A stretch of DNA of 64,000 bases, taken from contig JAHQRK010000011.1 in NCBI GenBank assembly GCA_019828595.1, positions 1,364,001 to 1,428,000 on the forward strand. The letters run 5' to 3'. Numbering within the stretch: the stretch's first letter is position 1; each line of letters opens with the position of its first letter. Below, one piece after another: positions 52,748 to 62,933 of this stretch. The stretch comes from Aphanomyces cochlioides (Eukaryota; Oomycota; Saprolegniomycetes; Saprolegniales; Verrucalvaceae). Both the position numbers and the translations under genes were made by a program. The notes beneath the pieces were generated by a model that saw only the letters and a program-made list of their open reading frames with translations, made no database searches and was not told the origin of the DNA.

Positions 52748-54389
52748 ACTACCTCTGTCCAGAAATGATTGCGACTCAATCCATAACTGCACTTCCAAAT
52801 CTCTGATTGGTGTAAAAGTTGGTGGATATGAAAGAGCTAGAAAGAGGCACTCAGTGGCATTTTTTCGTGAATTATATTTCACTTCATTCTCTGGAACCGG
52901 CATGACAAAATCCGATACAAAATCCAAGTCTAATCTCACTGACGACGACCGCTTGGCTCTCTATTGCCGCTTGTGCAGTGTCAGCGTGAGCGGAAAGCTC
53001 ACCAACGCGCAAGTCGTAGATGTGTCCACGAGTTTTGGCGTGAACAAGTCGACAGCATGGCGAATATGGCAGCGTGGGCAATCGTCGGGTTCGAGGGTTG
53101 ACGTCACATCACGCATAAAAGGTCGTTCAGGAGCCAAGTCGAAATATGACTCGGCTGTCGTCGAGGAACGTATCAAGTCTGTAGAGCTCAGCAAGCGACA
53201 AACTTACCGATCCTTATCTCGTGCATTGGCCATTCCACGCTCGACGTTGTGGACCTTTGTGCAAAAGAAGTGGATTGTCAAACGAACGAGCTACGTGAAG
53301 CCAATGCTGTCGGACAAGCACAAGGCGGACCGAGCCCAATTCTGCAAGTCGTTTTTTACCAGCGGTAGCGGTGGCAACGACTCAATTGACGACATGTATT
53401 CGTACGTTCATATCGATGAAAAATGGTTTTATATGACCCGCACGAAAGCTCGTTACATTCTGTGGCACGACGAAGAGAGACCATTGCGGCTGTGCAAATC
53501 AAAAGCCCATGTTGTGAAAGTCATGTTTCTTGTGGCAGTTGCAAGACCACGCCATGGATGGGACGGGAAGGTTGGTTGCTGGCCGATTGCTGAGATGGTG
53601 GCCGCGCAACGTTCGAGCAAGAATCGCCCCGCTGGAACCTTGCAAATGGTGCCAACAAATGTGACCAAAGACGTGTATCGACGTTTCCTTTGTGAGAAAG
53701 TGTTTCCTGCAATTCAACGAAGTTGGGTGAGTGTGAATGGAAATCGAAGCGTGATCATTCAACAAGACAATGCCCGCCCGCACGTGAAGGTAGACGACCC
53801 ATCGATTGTTGCCGCTGGGCTATGTGGTGAATGGAGTGTTAGCCTTATGAACCAGCCAGCCCAATCTCCCGATTTGAACGTTCTAGATCTAGGGGTTTTC
53901 AATGCGATACAAGCACTCCAGCATGAAAAAGATGTGAGCACAATTGAAGAACTTGTCCAAGCTGTTCATGATTCGTTTGCACAACTTGGATCAGAGACAC
54001 TTGATCGAACTTTTGCAACGCTGCAACGTGTGATGTGCCTTTGCATTGAACATGAAGGCTGCAACAACTACAAGATCCCCAGGTCTTCGAAGGCACTTGA
54101 TGTCGATTGCTTGGCTCTTGATCTTCTGGACGCTCGCATTGAGGAAGAGGATCGACTTGAAGGTCTCTGTCAATTGCTCGAAGGATCCTATTTAAACGAT
54201 GCAACACAAATCATTTAGATAATCAGGACGAATAGAAGTGTGTCATAACGTAAAGCATGTCGTCGTCTAATCTCTCAGCCCTGTGTCTTTTTTTTATATT
54301 TTCAGATTCGTCAACGAAATATGTATAATAAAACCAAGATTTATTGTCAAGTCGAATATCCAGTCGCAATTATTCCTGGACATAGGTAG
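52748..54389 (+). mobile_element. Second complete mariner-like element, 1642 bp
   Basis: TIRs of about 29 bp (left CTACCTCTGTCCAGAAATGA, right reverse complement ending TGTCCAGG..ATAGGTAG form) differ at three positions. TA is present at 52746-52747 and 54390-54391. It encodes an open transposase on the plus strand and belongs to the same lineage as the element at 28974-30811, with clearly different ends. Confidence 0.9.
52902..54218 (+). CDS. Mariner-like transposase, intronless, intact
   Basis: The 438-residue frame starts at ATG 52902 (MTKSDTKSKSNLTDDDR), giving a helix-turn-helix (VVDVSTSFGVNKSTAWRIWQ), a second one (RALAIPRSTLWTFVQ) and the DDE core: VHIDEKWFYMTR (Asp), IIQQDNARPHVK (Asp) and PDLNVLDLGVFNAIQ (third Asp, about 39 residues later). 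DD39D with NVLDLGxFxAIQ is the signature of plant-type mariner-like elements. No lesions. Identity with the copy at 29159-30539 is moderate; that copy has an intron in the linker where this one has none. Confidence 0.93.
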   Translation: MTKSDTKSKSNLTDDDRLALYCRLCSVSVSGKLTNAQVVDVSTSFGVNKSTAWRIWQRGQSSGSRVDVTSRIKGRSGAKSKYDSAVVEERIKSVELSKRQTYRSLSRALAIPRSTLWTFVQKKWIVKRTSYVKPMLSDKHKADRAQFCKSFFTSGSGGNDSIDDMYSYVHIDEKWFYMTRTKARYILWHDEERPLRLCKSKAHVVKVMFLVAVARPRHGWDGKVGCWPIAEMVAAQRSSKNRPAGTLQMVPTNVTKDVYRRFLCEKVFPAIQRSWVSVNGNRSVIIQQDNARPHVKVDDPSIVAAGLCGEWSVSLMNQPAQSPDLNVLDLGVFNAIQALQHEKDVSTIEELVQAVHDSFAQLGSETLDRTFATLQRVMCLCIEHEGCNNYKIPRSSKALDVDCLALDLLDARIEEEDRLEGLCQLLEGSYLNDATQII

Positions 54390-54539
54390 TAATAAAATAC
54401 TTCGTAGTACATGATTTTGCATTGGTTGTATTTTTAAGAAATATAAATGAAAAAAATCATTTAAAAATACTTTTGCCAACCCTGACTCGGATGCATTGGA
54501 AAAAGGTCTGACACTTTCAGAGAACCAATTTGACATCAT

Positions 54540-54996
54540 GGACGCTGGACCCTGAAGGCATTGACTCCATACCGTGGAACGCGCTACCATTTAAAAGAGT
54601 TTAGTCGAGGACGCTTGAAGTCTCGAACAAAGGAAGAATTATTCAATTTGAGTCATTCCCAGTTACGAAACTGCATTGAACGAATTTTGGCATACTCAAA
54701 ATGCGATTTCCAGTCCTCCTTCACGATATTCGATATGACTTCTATTTCAAGTAGATGTGGTCATAGCGTTGTGCACAATCCACAACTTTATTCGGATGCG
54801 CTCCATAGCATTTGATAGGTTTGAAGAGGAAGCGATTGTTTTCCTGGACAATGAAGATCAAGAAGAACCTTCTGAACACAAAGTGAATCATACTGAAACC
54901 CCTCTCGACAGTGATGAGGCCAATGAATGGCGTGATGGGATTGCAACATCGATTTGGACTCAAAATCAAACAACAATTCGAAGACGTCGACGTTAG
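54540..54996 (+). pseudogene. PIF/Harbinger transposase C-terminal fragment
   Basis: It reads LTPYRGTRYHLKEFSRG and ELFNLSHSQLRNCIERILAY, then changes frame near 54740 to VVIALCTIHNFIRMRSIAFDRFEEE, which is the C-terminal end of Harbinger transposases, stopping at 54994-54996. The N-terminal two thirds are absent. Its partner gene lies convergently at 55059-55925. Confidence 0.82.
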
Positions 54997-55058
54997 CATA
55001 TGCGTGCATTAAGATCCTATCTCAACTTGATTGATTTGATTTACCACGTTGGAGTTGC

Positions 55059-55925
55059 TCAATTTGACGGAATAAACACGCTTCTCGAGCTGTACCATGC
55101 ATATGCAAAAACATTGCATGATGCAGGAGTCTTATCTTCACCGGAATTGGATTGCAAAGCTTGGGCTATAATCTCCAATTCCTTCGTTGCAGCGCTGGAC
55201 ATTGATCTGAAGTCTTCAGCCATTTGAGACGCCATTGTTGATCTTCTTCTTTTGTTTTGTTTTCGTCCGTTATCAGTCCTTGCACTCTCACGCTGATTTG
55301 CTTGTGGTGCAGTGTCGTCATTTGAACTGTCAATAGTGTCATCATCGGGATTTGAGAGTTGCGAATCTTCATCATCGTTGATTTGGGGGATATAATCACT
55401 GGTTTCATCCGATAAATCTCGGCTCACATTTGTTGATGATACGACAAATCGTCCTGTTGCCAACGTGCCTCCAAAGAATGATTCGCACAGGTCGAATCGG
55501 GGAAATCGTTTGTTATTCCATAATCCCCACGCTTTCGGTTTACTTACGAGGAAAGCGTCCCAAGTTGTTGCATGACACGGAACTCGTGAGAGGGTGGATC
55601 CCTAACCCATGCCACTAGAATTGACGATCTTGGCCAAGACTGCATACATGCGTTTCACGGTATCATGGCGCAACTTGAGTTGTTGCATTGCGATCTCGAG
55701 GCTATGCGCGTTGTTCAGTTTGGTGAGTGCCGCTGTCCAAGCCACTTTCTTGTAGCTACTGTGCGCTCGTTTTCCAAGGACGACGGCTTGGTGGACCATC
55801 TTCTTCAACCAAGTCAAGTCAAGGTCGTCGCTCCACATACCCATTGATGCTGCACAGATCTCAATAGATATTGTCAATTCGATTCGAATTTGGAGTTGGC
55901 AGTCGAATCGAATAGATTCTGGCAA
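55059..55925 (-). pseudogene. Myb/SANT-like Harbinger partner protein with one in-frame stop
   Basis: The minus-strand frame reads WSDDLDLTWLKKMVHQAVVL, AWTAALTKLNNAHS, LEIAMQQLKLRHDTVKRMYA and KIVNSSGMG (a Myb/SANT-like DNA-binding domain), then TAG at 55604-55602, and continues in the same frame with TWDAFLVSKPKAWGLWNNKR, CESFFGGTLATGRFVVSS and an acidic tail. The stop sits at the position where family members have GWD, so it is probably a Trp codon mutated to TAG. N-terminal start not defined. Confidence 0.78.
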
Positions 55926-56117
55926 TCGATTTTAGTATAGATTGGCCAATCATATAGCTTCAAAAATTATTCAAACGACCAATCAAAACACATCTTGATT
56001 CAAGCTCCGTCCGTCCATGATCAATGCGACCACCCCACCAGTGCACAGATACAACACTCGTTCTTCTCCATCGCCTCCTCCCCCGCATGGTACCTTCCCA
56101 TCTGAGTTAACTCTCAT

Positions 56118-57050
56118 ATGATTCTCTCTATAGCAAACCAGCTTTATCGCTTGCGCGCTGATGTAATCGTGAAAGAAACCGTTTATGGGAGAGATCACAA
56201 TGGCAAGCGTCTTCAACCTCAGGTTTTCGAAGGCTCATCATGGGAGGCCATCAAAGAGCGAATCTTTGAGTTTTCACGCTCCAACATAATCTCGATGGCC
56301 AACTATACATCGGACCCACGAGAATGGTCCGTTTCGACTGACGTGCCAACAGTCCACGACTTCGACTCCTTCATTACAATAAAGATGGGGAGGAACCAAT
56401 TCAAACCGACGAGTATAACCCAAGCACACCAGTATTTAGTGGACCATGTCGATCGAGTATTTACCGTCGTGATTTTCAAGTGGGGAAACAAAATCAATTC
56501 AGCTGCAGATCTACAAGAGTTCAATCGGCAATGCGTGGCGCCGCAAAATCAAGATAGAGCTGGCGCGGCAGCAGAGGCATTGCATCAACAAACCGTTCAA
56601 GAACTGAAAACTCAATGGAACGGCTTCTACACTGCATATGAATCTACTTGGCGAATGTGGGCCGCACAGATCTTGAAGCGACCGACACATGAACATGACG
56701 CCCTGGTTGCCCGACCTCCCCCTGTCTATATGATTCATTTGTTTGAATCTGTGCCAAACAGTGCCCAAGTCCGAAATGAAAGTCTTCAAAGAAGCCTGAC
56801 GCTGGCTCAAGACGTCGTTGATTCGTGCCTGGATGACATCAATGTCTTGATGAAGGATGCGAAGACTTTGATGTTGCGAGCCAAGTCATGTTTTGAAATG
56901 TTGGAAGCCAAAAAGAGCATTATTGGCAGCTTTGGCAGGGAGGTTCTCCCTCTTGACGTTGATGAGCGTTTTGACAGCTTGCTCCATACAATTCCTAATC
57001 TAGACGACGCTGAACACGATGAAGAGCAGAGCGAAAGTGAACTCAGTTAA
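56118..57050 (+). CDS. Unknown 310-residue protein convergent with an IS630/Tc1-type transposase
   Basis: An intact ORF. About residues 1-130 look globular (YRLRADVIVKETVYGRDHNG, ITQAHQYLVDHVDRVFTVVI); residues 130-300 are mainly helical (QTVQELKTQWNGFYTAYEST, CLDDINVLMKDAKTLML), ending in an acidic tail. I recognise no domain. The stop is 20 bp from the stop of the transposase at 57071-58198, and both frames are free of lesions in an area where nearly everything else is broken. This suggests one two-gene element with an accessory or targeting protein, comparable in layout to Harbinger; no shared inverted repeat was found to prove it. Confidence 0.55.
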   Translation: MILSIANQLYRLRADVIVKETVYGRDHNGKRLQPQVFEGSSWEAIKERIFEFSRSNIISMANYTSDPREWSVSTDVPTVHDFDSFITIKMGRNQFKPTSITQAHQYLVDHVDRVFTVVIFKWGNKINSAADLQEFNRQCVAPQNQDRAGAAAEALHQQTVQELKTQWNGFYTAYESTWRMWAAQILKRPTHEHDALVARPPPVYMIHLFESVPNSAQVRNESLQRSLTLAQDVVDSCLDDINVLMKDAKTLMLRAKSCFEMLEAKKSIIGSFGREVLPLDVDERFDSLLHTIPNLDDAEHDEEQSESELS

Positions 57051-57070
57051 ACGAAAAATGGATTTTAATT

Positions 57071-58198
57071 TTACGACGTCTCGTTTTGCTCATCATTGTC
57101 AATGAAATCCAACAAGTTGTCAAGCTCAGTTGCTGCTTGAGCTTCACGTATGCCAGATAATTGTTCGTCGTGGCGGAAACGGCCTTGGCGTGTGTAGCCA
57201 CAGTGGTGGTAGATGCGAGATAAATCGTATTTCTGAAATTTCTTCATGATGCTCATGACAAAATGCAATAAGTCGCGGGTTGCTGATTCCTTGTAATATC
57301 GTCGGAATGCCTTCTTGATGAGTCCAAACACGTACTCGATGGGATTAAAAAATGGACAATAAGCAGGCAAAAAGATTGGTATAATGCCAAGGGAACGCAA
57401 AGAGTACACAATATCCGCGTGGCAGTGAATGCTTGCGCCATCCAAAATCCAAATGGAGCCTTTGCCAGGGTAAACTGAGCATTGCTTCGCATGGATGGCA
57501 CAATATTTGACAAATTTATGACGATCAAAAGTCCCGATGGTGTCGAACACTTGCACAATGCCGTTGACATCAATGAAACAAAGCATGGACACTCGAGGTT
57601 TCCTGTCAAATTCGCCCCTAAAGCACAGCCGTCTACCTTTTATGGCGTATCCTCTTTTCCGCAGCATCCCTCGCGAGTCGAAACTGACTTCGTCCAGAAA
57701 CTCAATGTTGTGGTGTGACCAATTGATAGATGCGAGTTCATGAAAGAACCGAAAGACGTCATCTTGCCTAACCTGGGTTGCATATGAAGTAGAGTAGACG
57801 ATATAGAGCAGTACCTGCATAGCCCTGCGCTCCAATATCTTCCAGGTAAAACCAAACTTGTGAATAATTCGCCAAACTGATGACACAGAGATATATTTCT
57901 TGAAGCGCATTTCAAATGCTTTCTTTGCCTCGTCCAGAAAGGCGATGGGGTTTTGTTTGTAGAAATCAACAATCCATTGTTGTTGCTCCTCGCTGATGTG
58001 TTTGAGGACTAGAGTTTGCTTACGCTGATAGTCTGTCGAGGACTCATAGCGCTCAATCCAATTCGACACTGTGCTTAGAGACTTGCAAAGCAGACGTGCA
58101 ATCTTGGTACGCTGAATTCCAAGGAAGTAGTACATGAAGAGGGCATGCATCACCGTGTTCCTTGATGCATGTTGATGCTTGACTTGCTGAAGGATCAT
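57071..58198 (-). CDS. IS630/Tc1-type (DDE_3) transposase, intact
   Basis: From ATG 58198 the protein has 375 residues, or 361 if a 42-bp in-frame GT-AG intron (57814-57773) inside RRAMQ/VRQDD is removed. Homologous proteins lack an insert there, so splicing is likely. It has a homeodomain-like helix-turn-helix (IQRTKIARLLCKSLSTVSNW) and DDE acids in IEFLDEVSFDSRG, SIWILDGASIHCH and FFNPIEYVFGLIKKAF (third acid Glu). No stop or frameshift. It is of the eukaryotic IS630-like group rather than the plant-type mariner group seen elsewhere in the window. Confidence 0.88.
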   Translation of the reverse strand: MILQQVKHQHASRNTVMHALFMYYFLGIQRTKIARLLCKSLSTVSNWIERYESSTDYQRKQTLVLKHISEEQQQWIVDFYKQNPIAFLDEAKKAFEMRFKKYISVSSVWRIIHKFGFTWKILERRAMQVLLYIVYSTSYATQVRQDDVFRFFHELASINWSHHNIEFLDEVSFDSRGMLRKRGYAIKGRRLCFRGEFDRKPRVSMLCFIDVNGIVQVFDTIGTFDRHKFVKYCAIHAKQCSVYPGKGSIWILDGASIHCHADIVYSLRSLGIIPIFLPAYCPFFNPIEYVFGLIKKAFRRYYKESATRDLLHFVMSIMKKFQKYDLSRIYHHCGYTRQGRFRHDEQLSGIREAQAATELDNLLDFIDNDEQNETS

Positions 58199-58569
58199 TT
58201 TCAAATTTGTGGCTTTCGGGGTGCTAATACTTGTTTAATTATAGTATACAAAAACCAAGTCTAACTCATCCCAGTACATTCAAAATCTGTTTGGCAAAAC
58301 GACTGGGAAGTCCAAATTTCAGTGAAATTGACAATAGTTGAAAATCGACTTGAGAGAAATATGCCAGAAATATTTTCTACTTTTTGACGAATTGTTTTTT
58401 GGCATAATTCTTTTGAAATTTCACGAAATTATGCCAATCAAAGTTTCTCTTTTCTGTGCATCCAGACGACATTTTTCGATATTTTGTTAAGAGACCGTTC
58501 GGTGGCGACGCAAATATCTTGATATTTTATATTGTGATATTGATTTATCTAGAAAATAGAGAAAAACAG
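58199..58569. other. AT-rich spacer with a decayed element end
   Basis: CTGTGCATCCAGACG at about 58456 is complementary to the GTCTGGATGC end at 46781, and ATGCCA/TGGCAT words recur nearby, suggesting an end of the same old family. No gene. Confidence 0.4.
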
Positions 58570-58960
58570 GATAACTTCGATGTCATGATTCCTGCAATCG
58601 GCATGTCACTTCCATTGGCAGCTCGAACTGTACCCTCAAATGGTTGAAGTTCTTCAAACCATGCAGCATCGTTGCAGAAATGATCCGATGCGCCAGAGTC
58701 AAGAATCCACACAGATGACAAAGCGTGAGACTCGAAGCCATTGAGAGTATAGTGAGGCCCTAACGTCAGCATGCTTAAAGACGAGCGTGCATTGCGACGT
58801 GTATTCACGGCAGTCTGAGCCGCAAACGAGGTCGTGGAAGATGGTTGGAATTGGAAACGACGTTGGTTGGATTGAGAAGAAGTCTGTTGACGCTGGTCGC
58901 GTTGCTTCCGACGACAGTTGGCTTCTGTATGGTTTGGTATGTTGCAGTAGGCACAAACTA
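58570..58960 (-). pseudogene. Ty1/Copia retrotransposon fragment (gag zinc knuckle and protease start)
   Basis: The minus strand reads CAYCNIPNHTEANC (a C-x2-C-x4-H-x4-C zinc knuckle of gag), then a Gln/Ser-rich linker and WILDSGASDHFCND with the aspartic-protease DSG active site, continuing to AANGSDMPIAGIM. No integrase or reverse transcriptase is adjacent; the fragment is cut by AT-rich DNA on one side and by the Crypton on the other. Confidence 0.85.
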
Positions 58961-58979
58961 TTACCGAAGAGCGAGAGGC

Positions 58980-60118
58980 TCCACGCCAAATTATTCTCGG
59001 CTCAATCTAGCAATCTACTTGGAAACCCAGTTGACTGTCATGGATTCAGATTCTTTTTGTATGGCAATGGTGGTGATGGCCACAGAAGTGTTCGATCCCT
59101 TTTATCGGTGGCCCTGGAACATCGTGATTTTCACAAAATCGTCGCTGGCAATCTGGGGACTCATAGCATTCGTAAGGGTGCAGCTACTCACTGCGCAAAA
59201 TGTGGTGTATCCAAAGATCACATTGAATTGCGTGGCCGTTGTAGAGGCCACAAGAAGCAAGTCGATACGTACATAGACATTGATTCCTGACGCGCAAGTT
59301 GCTGTGCGACTCTGTGGACCAAATGGTGCTGCTCGTTATTCTTTGATCAATAATTCTTGGTGCAATGCCTCCTTTTTGGTAAACGAAATAGCCCCCAACA
59401 CAGCTCGCATACTATCTCCAGACATAGCCAAACTTCTTGCATTGCCTCTCATGTACACAGTTGTACAGGCTCGAGTAAGTATAATAGTGACCATCCATCC
59501 ACTCATGCCTGGTGGCTTACAGAAAAAACTACTTCGAGCAATTCGTGCTGCAGCAAGAATTGATATGGCTTCTGATGTGCCTCAGTTCATTGATGTCATT
59601 CCAATCATTCCCAGTGGCTACGATGGAGAATTCAAGCTTGTGGACATTGGTATTGAGTTGTCGGATGACAGAGATTACAGCTCTAACTCATCATCACTTA
59701 TGGCCGCAGTGCTGTCTCAAGCAGCAGAAATAAATTCATTGAAGAGGCGTGTTGAGGAATTACAGTGCGAGAATCATGCTGAATTGGCATCTATGCATGC
59801 GACGATGCGCTCGCAGTTTGAGCCTTAAGCTCTGTCGTGAAACGTATTTCAATACAGCCAGTTGTTCGTCCTGCTGCATGGAGCGGTGATCAAGGTAGCA
59901 AACCTGCCAAGGTGTTCAGTGAGAAGGAGCGCGGTGCATGCAAATTCGTGTACTGTTTTCGCTTGAAGTTCTGGCGTCTTGTGGATGGAATGATCCGGCG
60001 GGGCCATACAAGTGACACGGCGATCGACGCAATCTATGCCAAGTACGGCAGGTCCATGTCTGTGACTTCAGTCTTGACTCAACTCCGCAAGTGCAAGCCA
60101 CAGCTGAGTGAATTTTGA
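58980..60118 (+). pseudogene. Crypton-type tyrosine recombinase element, copy 1, C-terminal part
   Basis: The frame reads GFRFFLYGNGGDGHRSVRSL, then LGTHSIRKGAATHCAKCGVS (the H-x-x-R block of tyrosine recombinases) and YIDIDS before a stop at 59287-59289. A 1-base shift leads to PDAQVAVRLCGPNGAARYS and a long open frame to 59828 with a coiled coil (LSQAAEINSLKRRVEELQ). A second ORF (59837-60118) reads VYCFRLKFWRLVDGMIRRGH and IYAKYGRSMSVTSVL, resembling the GCR1-like DNA-binding C-terminus of Cryptons. The catalytic front part is absent or unrecognisable. Confidence 0.7.
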
Positions 60119-60642
60119 AGTAATTGAATATATCTACCAATAATATTGCGTGATATTTGTGGTGTGATATCGTATCAATATGGTCGTGAGGTAGATTCCG
60201 AGAGTGAATGTGGATTCTCAAGAATGCTTGTAAATCCCGTGGATGACACAATCAAGATTGAATCACTTGTCATTGGAATTCACAGAGAATCCGCTCTGTT
60301 GATATTTTTACTACCAATAAGAACGCACATTTGATCTGATTGGTCCTTCCATTTTCACTTCGAAACACAACGATGGCAGGACCACGCCAGTGCTGGTTGG
60401 GTTTGGCGTGTACGACTCATGCTCCTTTGCGCAGCCCCATCCAACATCTTGTACCCCATGTCAAGGTCGATTGGAAGCACAATACAAGACTATGCTGTCA
60501 ATATGGCCCATCACACGAGAGAAACAACGACTCTGCGTGATGATGGGCCATCAAAACAAAAGGTATTGAAGAAATGAATCGACAACTTGACAAACAATTC
60601 GTAGCACTCAAGTATGCACTGTTATCTTAAGCATATCTAACA
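60119..60642. other. Interval without supported gene
   Basis: A short ORF at 60373-60540 and nearby stop-riddled frames look like remnants of a transposon gene, but nothing can be assigned. Confidence 0.3.
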
Positions 60643-62660
60643 CTATCGAGCACTTGGTCCATTGCACGTTCGTCTCTTTCGCTTCTGATAAAGCCGAGGC
60701 CTCTTTATTCCAGCGTGCTTTCGCAACGCTGTAACCACAGTCATGACTTTTAGTTGGGCAAGACGTCGTTTTTCCCCTTTGTGTCCTGTTGTGATAAAGG
60801 TGAATAGAGGGGATATACTATGAAACCAGTCCATGACTTCACTCTCGGGGGTTGGCCACAATATTGACATGTCTTTCACTTGCCAAATAATCCGACATTG
60901 CCTTCATCAAGTAGCGCCATTCAGACATCAAGTTTTTTTCCTTTTGGCTCGACAAATCATGCAATTGAATTCGATGAAATGGTATGATATTTTGAAGGGG
61001 ATTCCCCAGCCACATAACTTCCATCCCGTCAACAGATCCACACTTGGCATTTTAAATGTTTGTGGCAAGTAATGGAGCCCCCCACCCCACACATAAGGAT
61101 GATTTTCATGATTCGAACTTGGGGACGACAGATTTGAATTTTCAACGGTACTCGTGGCTTTTGGAAGGAAGGCCGACAGTGCATTCTTAATAGAGGTCTC
61201 CAAAGTTTAACGGGTGATGTGACCAGCAACTGCACCCAATTCCTCCAAGATCTGTCTGACCCCAGTCAAAATAAAGCCCGCAAATGAATCAATCGAATGG
61301 CGGTTCTTCTCGAGCTGAACGTATATTTCAACATGAGGCGGCATACCCGATGGTATCATAACAGGAGAGCTGTTACCGGCCACGAGGATCGATCGGAGGT
61401 ACTTTAACGTAACTGGATCGCGATATATAGTACAGCTGAGCAAAGGATGACTAGACGGTAATGCATTTAGAAGATATTGGTGGTGGTAGACAAGGCTCGC
61501 CAAAATCAAGACCAAAACACCACGGAAGGTGGCCAAGCTACACAAATTGGGAAACATAATTTGTAAAGTAGTTTGGACAATTGCGTCGTTTTAGTCAGTG
61601 AAGTGGGGGGGGTAGTATAGCAAATTGGGGGGAATTTATTGGAAGACCAGATACAACACGACCAGCATATTGATCGCCGGCAGACTCGTACCGAAAATAA
61701 CTTTCTATAACATTTCCAATTGACCACCCACAACGTAAACAAATGCTGACGATGGACGGCCCACCCGTCGAACCAGAGCTTGTATATGTAGTTGCCCCTT
61801 TGCGAATAGAATGTGTTCCTATGACACTAACTTTCTCGTTCAGATTCAACATCCTTGAGAGTGACTTGCCAAATCGATCCTATATCTATTTATTATAGAG
61901 ATAATTCATATAGTACCTTTTGTCTTGACCCAGGGAAAACAGAGCCAGGACGAAGCTGGCTATTGCAAGACAGATAGACCCCAAGAGCCACGAACAGGCA
62001 AATCGCCGGTTTTAGAGGATTCGCGTTGCAATGCTTAGGGTCCTTTACTGCAACACCTGAAATATATAGAATCAATTAAATCAACTAGACTCTTTGCACC
62101 TTCGTGTTGTGTTTTTGATCTAAACAAGCACACCCCTATCGCGTCATCCTCGTGTGATATATGATCAAACCTAAACATTATCAATCAATTAACATTAAAT
62201 TGACTGAGCACCTCACTGACTCTGTCGACTGCGACCTACACATCAAATTCCACGATATTATAAGAAACAAATGTGTGAAGCCAGCGTCGGGAAGCAATAA
62301 GCTTTTTTCAGCCAAATTTTCAAACATAGAGAAAGATAAAGGTTGTTTTCCTGTATGTTCTTTTGTCCCGTTCTGCCATTGTTTAGCCATCGTCTTTTTT
62401 ATACCTTTTAAAAAAAGTCAGGATGAGAGACTTTGTGCTTTACCTGAAAACACTTCGTTCATGTCATCCCCGTATTCCTCTGGAAGAGGGCATTTATGGT
62501 CCTTGTAAAGACTCTTGGTCGAGCTACGGCACCCACTGAGTGTTCCTGGGTTGATTTTTGGTTTGTTTTGAACAGTCCATTCCAAAAAATCCAAGAAGTC
62601 TTGGTACTTAAATACCTCAAGGTTGATGGTTTGATGATCTTTTGAGGCGAGGCAGGGCTT
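60643..62660 (-). pseudogene. Crypton tyrosine recombinase, copy 2, nearly full length with introns
   Basis: Minus-strand exons: KYQDFLDFLEWTVQNK...NPGTLSGCRSSTKSLYKDH to 62444; a 39-bp intron (62443-62405); IKKTMAKQW, PLSFSMFENLAEKSLL and HLFLIISWNLMCRSQST; a damaged stretch near 62180-62130; EDDAIGVCLFRSKTQHEG; an intron; KDPKHCNANPLKPAICLFVA; FPGSRQK; a 37-bp intron (61916-61880); DRFGKSLSRMLNLNEKV, GTHSIRKGATTYTSSGSTG (recombinase H-x-x-R), WSIGNVIESYFRYESAGDQY with the probable nucleophile Tyr, and GLPINSPQFAILPP. An in-frame TAA and a G8 homopolymer near 61605 break the C-terminal tail, which continues to about 60643. Cryptons integrate as circles by tyrosine recombination. Confidence 0.82.
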
Positions 62661-62933
62661 TAAGAGGTTATCTGTTCACGAGTCGACACCATTTCTTTAC
62701 TTGATTTACCCCCGACCTAGAGTCTTCACATATCCTGTTGTGTCTTGCAGATTCGATGGTAAACTCAGCCGTCGCCTCCATGTTTGGAAATGTGAAGCTC
62801 TCATCGATTGGCCTGGCTTTTTAACTTTCTTACAATTTGACTGGCTAGTGAGATCACAGTGAAATCGCTCTGTGTTTTCAGAAACTATTGCAATATTATT
62901 CTATGTATACAAAGGCCAAGTCATTAGACCAAA
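62661..62933. other. Spacer between Crypton copy 2 and the piggyBac remnant
   Basis: No gene recognised. Confidence 0.35.
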
